From Paraburkholderia sediminicola (GTDB lineage: Bacteria; Pseudomonadota; Gammaproteobacteria; Burkholderiales; Burkholderiaceae): DNA of 64,000 nucleotides. Under the pieces are notes generated by a model that was not told the DNA's origin, ran no database searches, and was given only the letters and a program-made list of their open reading frames with translations. Position numbers and translations under genes: made by a program. The stretch is from assembly GCF_902859805.1 (NCBI RefSeq), contig NZ_CADIKC010000009.1:248001-312000 (forward strand), given 5' to 3'. Every line of letters starts with the position of its first letter. Position 1 is the stretch's first letter. Of the stretch, positions 47,694 to 54,842 are shown one piece after another.

Positions 47694-49409
47694 TCAGTTC
47701 AGCTGATACGAGAACGTCGCGTTGATGCGTGGGCTGCGCGACGCGCTTTCCACCGGCGCATCGCCGATCGGTTTGGCTACCGACAAATCCAGGCTGTAGT
47801 ACTTCGCGTCCGAGATCCGGAAGCCGAACGCAATCGACGAAAGCTTCGACGGCGAGGGCGTGCCCGCATGCAGATACACGCGCGCCATGTCGAACGAGAC
47901 ATACGGTGTGAAGGTGCGCAGATAGGTGAAACCCGGCGTGAACGGCCGGTTGACTTCGAATATCGCGCCCCAGCCCGAATCGCCGGACGCTTCGCCCGGT
48001 TCATAACCCTGAGCAAAGCGTTGCGCGCCGAACGAGATCTGCTCCGACGTCGGCAGCGAGACGGCGCTGTACTGACCGGTCAACGAAACCGAGGTGCCGA
48101 TCTTCAGCGGCCACTCGTTGGTTTGCGAAAAGCTTGCACCGGTCCGCACGAAGTTGATCGACGCCGGATTCGTGACCGTCGTGCCGGGAACGTTCGAGTC
48201 TCCGGATTTCGACGCACCAAGGATATCGAAAGCCTTCGCCACATTGATACTCGCGCGGCGCACCTGGCCGGTCTCCACGTTGGTGTAGTCGGCCTGCAGT
48301 TGCAGCACCCGCACCTGTGAGCGAAAACCGATCTGCGCGCCGGTGTCGTGATTGTTATAGCGATCTTCATCGTGCGACGCATACACCGAGGCCGTGCCGA
48401 TCACGCTCTGCTTGTTGCTCAACAGGATCGGATACGCCAGCGAGCCGCCGACCTTGTCGTTGATGACCGTGCGCTCGATATAGGAGGGCAGGCCGGGATT
48501 GTCGGTGGGGTTGCCGCGATAGTGCGACGCGTCGATCTTCCCAATCAGCCCATTGCTGCCGATCGGCACCGCGGCGTGTGCAGCAAGATACGTGACGTTG
48601 TCGCGGCCCTTCGGCAGCAACGCAGACACGCTCAACTGCTCTCCGAGCGCGGTCAGGCCGTTTTCGGTGGCCGTCAGCAGGCCTTGTACGCCCGGGTGAT
48701 TGAAGTCGATGCCGGTGCTGACGTCGAACGGTTTGCGGTCCACGTTCAACTCGAGCGTGGTGGCGCCGTCGGTATTTTGCGGAGGCGCCACGTTGGCCGC
48801 GACTTTGATGCCGGGTAACAAACCGAGCACGTTGATGTAACGCTCGAAGGTGGCGCGCCGCAACGGCCGGTCGGCAACGATGTGATCGGCAATCGCGCGA
48901 ATCTTGTCTTCGACCGCGCCCGGCTTGCCCGTCACCTTGACGGCGGACACGTAGCCTTCGACCACCGTCACGCGCACTACGCCGTCGTCGAACGTTTGCG
49001 CGGGAATGAACGCGAACGAGAGTGCATAGCCGCGGTCCTGATACAGCTTCGTAACGCCATTGGCGACCTGAATCAGATCGCCGATGGTGGTGTCTTTGCC
49101 GACGAGCGGCGTGAAGCGCTGCGCGACTTCGTCGAACGGAATGGACTTCACGCCCTCAACTTGAATCTTCGACGGCGTCAGATGGCGGGCGAGCAGTTCC
49201 TGAAGCTGGGGAGCTTGCGGTGTGACCTGCATGGTCACGTTCGGGCCTTTGTCGGGCGCCTTGATCTGCGGCAGCGAATCGAGAGGATTGCCGCCGACGG
49301 TCGGGCCGGCTGGGCGTGACTGCGCGTGTGCTGCTACTTGCATCCCGCTTGCCGCGATCGCCGCGAGCAGGAGGGTCCATTTGCTACTACTACCGTACCC
49401 GAGTTTCAT
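47694..49409 (-). CDS. ShlB/FhaC/HecB-like TpsB outer-membrane transporter
   Basis: A 571-residue Omp85-superfamily protein. The signal peptide ends near residue 29 (AAHAQ). Two POTRA domains follow (about 79-155 and 156-228: KIQVEGVKSIPFDEVAQRF, LIQVANGVTKLYQDRGYALSFAFIP, GYVSAVKVTGKPG), then a 16-strand barrel region to the C-terminal FSYQLN. In the lid-loop motif VRGY/F the sequence is AQGY at 466-469 (SFGAQRFAQGYEPGEASGDSGW), so the usually invariant Arg is Gln. GAGGAAAA precedes the start. It lies downstream of two repeat lipoprotein genes, which are the probable substrates. Confidence 0.92.
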   Translation of the reverse strand: MKLGYGSSSKWTLLLAAIAASGMQVAAHAQSRPAGPTVGGNPLDSLPQIKAPDKGPNVTMQVTPQAPQLQELLARHLTPSKIQVEGVKSIPFDEVAQRFTPLVGKDTTIGDLIQVANGVTKLYQDRGYALSFAFIPAQTFDDGVVRVTVVEGYVSAVKVTGKPGAVEDKIRAIADHIVADRPLRRATFERYINVLGLLPGIKVAANVAPPQNTDGATTLELNVDRKPFDVSTGIDFNHPGVQGLLTATENGLTALGEQLSVSALLPKGRDNVTYLAAHAAVPIGSNGLIGKIDASHYRGNPTDNPGLPSYIERTVINDKVGGSLAYPILLSNKQSVIGTASVYASHDEDRYNNHDTGAQIGFRSQVRVLQLQADYTNVETGQVRRASINVAKAFDILGASKSGDSNVPGTTVTNPASINFVRTGASFSQTNEWPLKIGTSVSLTGQYSAVSLPTSEQISFGAQRFAQGYEPGEASGDSGWGAIFEVNRPFTPGFTYLRTFTPYVSFDMARVYLHAGTPSPSKLSSIAFGFRISDAKYYSLDLSVAKPIGDAPVESASRSPRINATFSYQLN

Positions 49410-49519
49410 CGGATTTTCCTCGTATGCCGTTCTTGTCTTGCGGACGCGCCGCCTGGCCGGGCTGGTCGCGATCGCTTATGTGTGGCTCGACGCATACTGC
49501 CATGCTTGCATGTATTACG

Positions 49520-49572
49520 TCACGTGCTCCGTTGTGCTTGAGCATTGGCTGCAAAAAGCGCGGAGCACGTGA
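49520..49572. promoter_or_regulatory. Interrupted inverted repeat upstream of the TpsB-like gene
   Basis: TCACGTGCTCCG (49520-49531) and CGGAGCACGTGA (49561-49572) form perfect 12-bp arms around a 29-bp spacer in the 249-bp gap between lipoprotein B and the TpsB-like gene. It could be an operator pair or an mRNA hairpin. Confidence 0.5.
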
Positions 49573-49658
49573 TAACGCGGACTGCTTATGCGCACTGCAT
49601 AACGGGGCGTCCAACGGGACGCCTTGTACGCGCGGCATCAACGAGCGACTTATGCGGA

Positions 49659-51077
49659 CTACTTATGGCTCACCGGCACGAGGCCGCCGAGCAGTGTCGT
49701 CAAACCGCCCGTCGCGCTACCCGAGCCGCTCGTCGAACCTGCCGCCGAGCTGAGCGTGCCGGTCAATTGGCCGACGAGGGCGGTCACCGGAGCGAGCGGG
49801 TTGCTGCCGCTACCCGAGGCGCCGCTGGTGACGCCGGAGAGCGCGCCGGTCAGCGTCGACAGCGGATTCGATGCGCTACCCGAGCCGCCCAGCGCCGAGG
49901 TGAGCGAACCCAAAGGCGTGCCGCCCAGCACCGAAGTCAGCGAACTCAGCGGCGAGCCGCCCGAAGTCAGCGAGCTCAAGGGCGTGCCGTTCAACGCCGA
50001 GGTCAGGCCGGCCAGCGGCGTGCCGCCGAGCAGCGTCGACACCGAGCCGAGCGGGTTGTTGCCGAGCCCGAGACTCGCGAGCGTGTTTTGCAGCGGGCCA
50101 AACGGGCTGCCGTTGGCAGGCGGGCCATTGACGACCGGCACGTTGGTGCTGCCGACGAGGCTCGTAATCAAGCCGGGAATCGGATTCGCGCCGTTCGGGC
50201 CGTTCGGATTGACGAGGCCGCCGGCGTTCGTCACCGTGTTGCCGAGCGAGCCGACCAGGTTGCCGAGGTCCGCGCCGAGCGGGTTGTTGGTTGCCGCGCC
50301 GACTTGTGTGCTGGTCGATTTCAACGTGCCGCCGATTTGCGCGAGCAGGCCGCCTACCGGCGCGCCGAGGCCGGTCTGCGTGCCGACCGTCTGCGTTACG
50401 AGTCCGACGGTCTGCACGATCGGCGTGATCGCGGTGCTGATCGGCTGGGTGATCTGCTGCACCGGCGCGGAGGCCAGCGAATTGCCGAGCGTCACGCCAC
50501 CGGCGTTCAGTGCGCCGGCGGTGGTGGAGAGGACCGTTGCCAGCGGTGTGGTAAGCGGCGACAGCGGCGCGAGATTGCCGGTGCCGAGCCCGCCGACTGC
50601 AGTGCTCAGACCTTGCACGACGCCGCTTGTCGAACTGACCACCGAACCGAGGCCCGCGACCGTGGTGCCGACCGGGTTGGAGGTCGTGCCGATTTGCCCG
50701 ACGCCGCCGCTCACTGCGTCAGCCAGTGAGTTCAGCGTGCTGCTCGTGCTCGACACCGCGTTGCCGAGACCTTGCGTGACCTGCGGGCTGAGGCCCGGGA
50801 TGGTCTGCGAGGCGATCGTGTTGCCGAGGTCCTTGGTGGTCTGCGCGGCGGCAGTGGCGAGGCCGGTGGTACCCGACGACGCGCTGGTCGGCGGCCCGCC
50901 GCTCGACGAACCGCCGCCGGCGGCGCTACCGCCGTTGGACGCGGTGGGTGGTGCAGTGACGCCATTGCCGCCACACGCGGCGAGCAAGCCTGCGGCCGCA
51001 ACGGCGATCAACGGTGCGCGCAACGACGACACTGTCGCGCACGCCGCATGGAGAGTAAAAAAACGTTGGCTGGACAT
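49659..51077 (-). CDS. Repeat lipoprotein B (Gly/Ser/Thr/Leu-rich), putative TpsB partner
   Basis: A 472-residue protein. The signal peptide ends in lipobox LAAC at Cys35, followed by Gly-Gly, so it is an outer-membrane-type lipoprotein. The mature part is almost devoid of charge and made of Val/Leu/Gly/Ser/Thr repeats, such as PVGTTVAGLGSVVSSTSG and SPLSSLTSVLGGTPLGSLTS. Its core aligns with lipoprotein A upstream: PVQQITQPISTAITPIVQTV, TQTGLGAPVGGLLAQIGG, and the C-terminal GSGSNPLAPVTALVG. There is no regular Gly-X-Y, so it is not collagen. GGAG precedes the start. Function unknown; probably surface or biofilm. Confidence 0.85.
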   Translation of the reverse strand: MSSQRFFTLHAACATVSSLRAPLIAVAAAGLLAACGGNGVTAPPTASNGGSAAGGGSSSGGPPTSASSGTTGLATAAAQTTKDLGNTIASQTIPGLSPQVTQGLGNAVSSTSSTLNSLADAVSGGVGQIGTTSNPVGTTVAGLGSVVSSTSGVVQGLSTAVGGLGTGNLAPLSPLTTPLATVLSTTAGALNAGGVTLGNSLASAPVQQITQPISTAITPIVQTVGLVTQTVGTQTGLGAPVGGLLAQIGGTLKSTSTQVGAATNNPLGADLGNLVGSLGNTVTNAGGLVNPNGPNGANPIPGLITSLVGSTNVPVVNGPPANGSPFGPLQNTLASLGLGNNPLGSVSTLLGGTPLAGLTSALNGTPLSSLTSGGSPLSSLTSVLGGTPLGSLTSALGGSGSASNPLSTLTGALSGVTSGASGSGSNPLAPVTALVGQLTGTLSSAAGSTSGSGSATGGLTTLLGGLVPVSHK

Positions 51078-51245
51078 ATGTGCTCCTCAGTGTCTTCTAG
51101 GTGTCGTATGCGTGGTTTGTGTGCGCCTGTGCAACGGGTGTCTGAGCGGCGCGGCTCAGTTCATTCAGGTTCCGGCAGCGCCGAGGCACGGCTGGTGGGC
51201 CGCACACTCGGGGACCGGTTACGGCACTTCTTTCGATAGCATTAC

Positions 51246-52781
51246 TTACTTCTTCGTCAGACCACCAAGCAGGCCGCCAACGAGCGACGTCACCGGGGCA
51301 AGCGGATTGCTGCCCGATCCTTTGCCGCTGGTGCTCGACAGCGAGAGTCCGGGGCTCGATGTGGTCGTGGTCGTCGTGGACGGCGTCGCGGCCGCCGTTG
51401 TCGTGACGCCGCCGAGCGCGCCGGTGACGCTCGCCAGCAAGCCGGTAACCGGAGCGAGCGGGCTGCTGCTGCCGCCGGTCGCGCTGCTCAGACCGTTCGT
51501 CACGCTCGAGAGCAGACCTGTGACGGGCGCCAACGGGCTGCTGCCACTCGATGCACCGCCCAGACCGCCCAGGCCGCCCGTTACGCTGCTGAGCACGCCG
51601 GTGAGCGGAGCGAGCGGGCCACTGCTGGTGCCACCCGTCAGGCCACCGAGTACGCTGGTGAGCGGAGCGAGCGGGCCGCTGCTGGTGCCGCCGGTCAAGC
51701 CACCGAGTACGCTGGTCAGAGGACCGAGCGGGCCGCCGCTGGTGCCGCCCGTCAGGCCGCCGAGTGCGCTGGTGAGCGGAGCAAGCGGATTACCGCCGGT
51801 GCCGCCGGTGAGCAGGCCGCCTACCGACGCGACCGTGGTGCCCGTGTCCGTCACCGTATGACCGAGAGCCGCCGTGATCGGATTGCCGCCTGTTGCGCTG
51901 ATCAGCGTGCCGGCCTGACCGAGGCCGCCGCCGAGCGTTGCAAGCAGGCCGTTCAGCGGTGCGCCGAGGCCGGTCGTGGTGCCGACCGTCTGCGTGGTTG
52001 CCGCGACCATCGACGTAATCGGTGTGATCGCGGTGCTGAGCGTTTGCGTGATTTGCTGGACCGGGCCTGTCGAGAGTGCCGTGGTGAGTGTGCTGCCGCC
52101 GTTGGTGACTGCATTGCCAAGCGTATTGACGACGCCGCCGAGCGGCGTGGTGATGGCTGCCAGCGGCGCGAGCGGGCCGCTGCCGAGGCTCGTCACGAGG
52201 CTGCCTGCATTCGTCACTGCGCCGCCAACGTGACCGACCACGCCACCGAGGCTCGAGACCGTCGTGCCGACCGCATCGCCGCCGGTGCCGAGTTGGCCGA
52301 GCCCTTGCGATACGCCGGTGCCGAGCGTCGAGACCGCCGAGCCGACCTGTTGCACGATGCCGCCGGCGGCCTGGGTGGTTTGCGCGCTGACGCCAGGCAG
52401 GCTTTGCGAACCGATCACGCTACCGATGCTCGAGACCGTCTGGCCGAGATCGTTGACCACGCCGCCGCCGTTGCCGACGACCGTGCCGAGCGCATTCGCA
52501 ACCGGCGTCGTGCCGGTTCCCGTTCCTGTTCCGGTGCCCGTGCCGGAGCCGTTTCCTGAGCCGTTACCGCTGGTGTTCGTGCCGGAACCGCCCGAGCCCA
52601 TCGACCCGCTGCCGCTACCGGTGGTGGTGGAAAGTGCGCCGCCGGAGGAGCCGCTACCGCTGCCGCCGGTGCCGGCACTTAGGGTTCCGGAGCCCCCGCA
52701 GGCGCCGAGAGAAAGCATTGCTGCCACGCTGGTGGCAATCAGGGTTGTTCGAAGTGTGGTGTTGGCCGTTTGAATGTTCAT
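51246..52781 (-). CDS. Repeat lipoprotein A (Gly/Ser/Thr/Leu-rich), putative TpsB partner
   Basis: A 511-residue protein. The signal peptide ends in lipobox LGAC at Cys28, followed by Gly-Gly. A Gly/Ser/Thr linker (about 30-95, with GTGTGTGT) leads to a repetitive core of the VGTTVSSLGGVVGHVGGAVT type. The C-terminal end carries a 19-residue repeat (PLAPLTSVLGGLTGGTSSG) encoded by near-identical 57-bp units. It ends in NPLAPVTSLVGGLLGGLTKK. It is a paralogue of the gene at 49659-51077, 168 bp upstream of it. GAGGG precedes the ATG at 52781; an in-frame codon at 52799 is less likely. Confidence 0.85.
   Translation of the reverse strand: MNIQTANTTLRTTLIATSVAAMLSLGACGGSGTLSAGTGGSGSGSSGGALSTTTGSGSGSMGSGGSGTNTSGNGSGNGSGTGTGTGTGTGTTPVANALGTVVGNGGGVVNDLGQTVSSIGSVIGSQSLPGVSAQTTQAAGGIVQQVGSAVSTLGTGVSQGLGQLGTGGDAVGTTVSSLGGVVGHVGGAVTNAGSLVTSLGSGPLAPLAAITTPLGGVVNTLGNAVTNGGSTLTTALSTGPVQQITQTLSTAITPITSMVAATTQTVGTTTGLGAPLNGLLATLGGGLGQAGTLISATGGNPITAALGHTVTDTGTTVASVGGLLTGGTGGNPLAPLTSALGGLTGGTSGGPLGPLTSVLGGLTGGTSSGPLAPLTSVLGGLTGGTSSGPLAPLTGVLSSVTGGLGGLGGASSGSSPLAPVTGLLSSVTNGLSSATGGSSSPLAPVTGLLASVTGALGGVTTTAAATPSTTTTTTSSPGLSLSSTSGKGSGSNPLAPVTSLVGGLLGGLTKK
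51601..51828 (-). repeat. Tandem 57-bp repeats within lipoprotein A
   Basis: Four head-to-tail 57-bp units start at 51601, 51658, 51715 and 51772. The first three are near-identical and the fourth is diverged. They encode the 19-residue unit GPLAPLTSVLGGLTGGTSS and keep the frame, so copy-number change would alter length without breaking the protein. Confidence 0.85.
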
Positions 52782-52888
52782 GTCGCCCTCGCATCGCATG
52801 TGTTATTGGGTGTTGCTGCGTGCCTTCCTCTGCATGAGCCGTGCCATTTCGACTGAGTAATGCAGAAGATTTTTTTGCGAAGAGGCTT

Positions 52889-52911
52889 AAAGCCATATGT
52901 GATATGGCTTT
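52889..52911. promoter_or_regulatory. Palindrome upstream of lipoprotein A
   Basis: AAAGCCATAT, then GTG, then ATATGGCTTT: perfect 10-bp arms 108 bp upstream of the lipoprotein A start. It is probably an operator or leader hairpin. Confidence 0.6.
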
Positions 52912-53200
52912 GCGATGAATTGATGGAGTGTCTGCTGACTCAGATATACGGCGGGAAAATGAATTCGCTAAACGTTTGCGAGGGCTGCGTAACGTAACGA
53001 GCCGCGCGCGCCGTTACGAAACACGGCGTAACGCAAGCGCAGCGGGAGGGTCCCGGACGCTTGAAACGTTCTGTTCAAACAAATAATTAGTGCAGCGAAT
53101 CTAACTCATGGTTATTCCTATGTGCTGCAACGCACGAACTGCCGTTAACCTGAGTACGACGCTAAAACGCATATGGTGTCGAGCTAAGGGCAGCGGACAA

Positions 53201-53229
53201 TTGCTTAAATATGATTGTTCGGCTATAAA
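53201..53229 (+). promoter_or_regulatory. Sigma-70 promoter of the flp-tad locus
   Basis: TTGCTT and TATAAA are separated by 17 bp, about 210 bp upstream of flp. Confidence 0.65.
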
Positions 53230-53439
53230 ACCCGAAAGCATCACGGATTGACGAGGGAGGTGCGTAATCGAACAGACAGCTCATAGACATCTGTTTTATT
53301 GAAGCCGGCTGCAAGGCGGTGCTTCCGCAGCGCAACACGCAGGACCAGGAATGAGAGACCAATGGTCCGCAGCGCTGAAGACTCCGTCATCCGAAGCAGC
53401 ACGTAAACAAACGAAATAAATGAAAGTCCGAGGGTAAAA

Positions 53440-53610
53440 ATGAAAAAGTTCACACAACGCTTCCTGAGAGATAACCGTGCGGTCACCGCACTGGAATACG
53501 GGCTGATCGCGGGCCTTATCGTTGTCGTCATTGGGACGACCGTATCGGGTCTGGGCCTGCAGTTGAAGGCGGCATTCGTCTCCATCACTACCATGCTACC
53601 GGCGGCTTAA
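53440..53610 (+). CDS. flp: Flp-type pilin (major subunit of the Tad pilus)
   Basis: A 56-residue pilin. The basic leader (MKKFTQRFLRDNR) precedes the prepilin segment RAVTALEYGLIAGLIVVVIGTTVSG, with Glu at +5 and Tyr at +6 after the cleavage site, then a hydrophobic helix. The residue before the cleavage site is Ala14, where Flp pilins usually have Gly. It is cut by the prepilin peptidase encoded next. GAGGG lies 6-10 nt before the start. It is the first gene of the tad locus and is followed by a terminator-like hairpin. Confidence 0.93.
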   Translation: MKKFTQRFLRDNRAVTALEYGLIAGLIVVVIGTTVSGLGLQLKAAFVSITTMLPAA

Positions 53611-53701
53611 TAGACTGCCACGGCCTCCAATCGCTTCTCGAGAAATGCCGGCATGCACGTCGGCTGACTTGGTGATCATTAAGAGGCCTTCCCGATAGGA
53701 G

Positions 53702-53738
53702 GCATACGGACTGTGGTCGTGGTCCGTATGCGTTTTGT
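53702..53738 (+). terminator. Attenuating terminator between flp and tadV
   Basis: A 10-bp stem (GCATACGGAC / GTCCGTATGC) with a 10-nt loop is followed by GTTTTGTTT. It would let flp mRNA exceed that of the assembly genes. Confidence 0.75.
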
Positions 53739-53757
53739 TTCGCCTGTCGAGGCTGAC

Positions 53758-54258
53758 ATGAACCCGTCCGTCGCTCTAATTCTGTTCGTTGCGTGGGCAG
53801 CGTGGGTCGCCGTGTGCGACTGCCGTAGTCGGCGCATTTCGAATTCAATAATCGTTACCGGTTTGGTGACGGCGTTGGCTTGCGCATTACTGCGCCAGAA
53901 TCCATTCGGCATTTCCATCGCGCAGGCTGCACTTGGTGCCGCGGTGGGTCTGGTCGCGTTACTGCCGTTCTTCGCCATCGGTGTGATGGGTGCTGCCGAC
54001 GTCAAAGTGTTCGCAGTGCTCGGAGCATGGTGCGGTGTGCACGCACTGTTTGGGTTGTGGGCGATCGCGAGTCTCGCGGCTGGTGCTCACGCAGTCTGGT
54101 TGCTGATTGCGACTCGTACCCGTTTCGCATCATTGCTGCAGCGTCGAGCGCCGACCTTCGAGTTGGCTGGCAGGCGCGCCACGCCGTTTGTTGCATGCCT
54201 GACCGTGCCGACGATTGTATGGTTGGCGACTCAGGTTGTTGCCGGAGGCGCGCGATGA
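53758..54258 (+). CDS. tadV: Prepilin peptidase TadV/CpaA
   Basis: A 166-residue inner-membrane aspartic protease that cleaves Flp and TadE-type pseudopilins. Several membrane segments are visible. The first catalytic Asp lies in AVCDCRSRRISN (about residue 21), and the second is in the GAADVK motif near residue 82 (usually GxGDxK). The start at 53758 has GAGG upstream. It overlaps tadE by 4 bp (ATGA). Confidence 0.92.
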   Translation: MNPSVALILFVAWAAWVAVCDCRSRRISNSIIVTGLVTALACALLRQNPFGISIAQAALGAAVGLVALLPFFAIGVMGAADVKVFAVLGAWCGVHALFGLWAIASLAAGAHAVWLLIATRTRFASLLQRRAPTFELAGRRATPFVACLTVPTIVWLATQVVAGGAR

Positions 54259-54752
54259 CCACGTATCCGGCGCAACGCAACCCTTGCAAGCGAGCGCGAA
54301 CTCTCAGTTGCCGAAGAGATGCGCAACGCGGTGCGACGGCTATCGAATTCGCGCTGGTGTTCCCGATCTTTTTTTCGATTTTTTACGTGATCGTGACGTT
54401 CAGCATGATCTTCGTTGCGCAACAGAGCCTGACGCTCGCGACCGCGGAGGGCGCACGCGCGGCGCTGAACTATCGATCGGCGAGCAGCGTGCCTGGCGCG
54501 ATTAGCTTGCGTGCGACCGCGGCTTGCAATACGGCTACTAACATGGTTGCACCGATGATTCAGAGCGCCGCCTGCCAAACTGCGCAAGCTACGTGTAACT
54601 ACGATTCCACCATGACCTGTATCGCCGTCACGTTGACCTATAACTACGCGGCCAGTCCGCTGATACCGACCTTGCCGGGTCTAGGTCTTTTGCTGCCACA
54701 GAATCTAAGCAGTACTGCAACAGTGCAACTCAATCCGGTGAACATACTTTGA
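54255..54752 (+). CDS. tadE: Tad pilus pseudopilin TadE
   Basis: A 165-residue TadE-like minor pseudopilin. A basic N-terminus with the prepilin-type cut site (AQRGATAIEFALVFPIFF; Gly at -1, Glu at +5) is followed by one long membrane helix (about 30-55). The periplasmic domain has several Cys (AACNTAT, SAACQTAQATCNY, MTCIAV). It is coupled to tadV by ATGA. Confidence 0.92.
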   Translation: MTTYPAQRNPCKRARTLSCRRDAQRGATAIEFALVFPIFFSIFYVIVTFSMIFVAQQSLTLATAEGARAALNYRSASSVPGAISLRATAACNTATNMVAPMIQSAACQTAQATCNYDSTMTCIAVTLTYNYAASPLIPTLPGLGLLLPQNLSSTATVQLNPVNIL

Positions 54753-54842
54753 CTTACGCGCCTGCTCCTCGTCGTACTGTCTGGCTTCGCTCTTCTGAGT
54801 GCATAAGCCAACGGGCGCAATCGACTCATTCAGCGAGCCAGC

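Larger units (their letters stand above)
52782..53439. promoter_or_regulatory. Divergent control region between the lipoprotein operon and the tad locus
   Basis: This 658-bp AT-richer gap has no gene. It holds a perfect 10-bp-arm palindrome at 52889-52911, a cluster of four CGTAACG/CGTTACG heptamers at 52988-53033, and a good sigma-70 promoter for flp at 53201-53229. The mRNA leader of flp would be about 200 nt. Confidence 0.65.

Noticed and set aside
51601..51828. CRISPR-like tandem units
   Set aside because: The repeats are contiguous 57-bp coding units in frame, with no spacers and no cas genes.
49659..52781. Collagen-like triple-helix proteins
   Set aside because: There is no sustained Gly-X-Y period; the Gly content comes from other repeat types.
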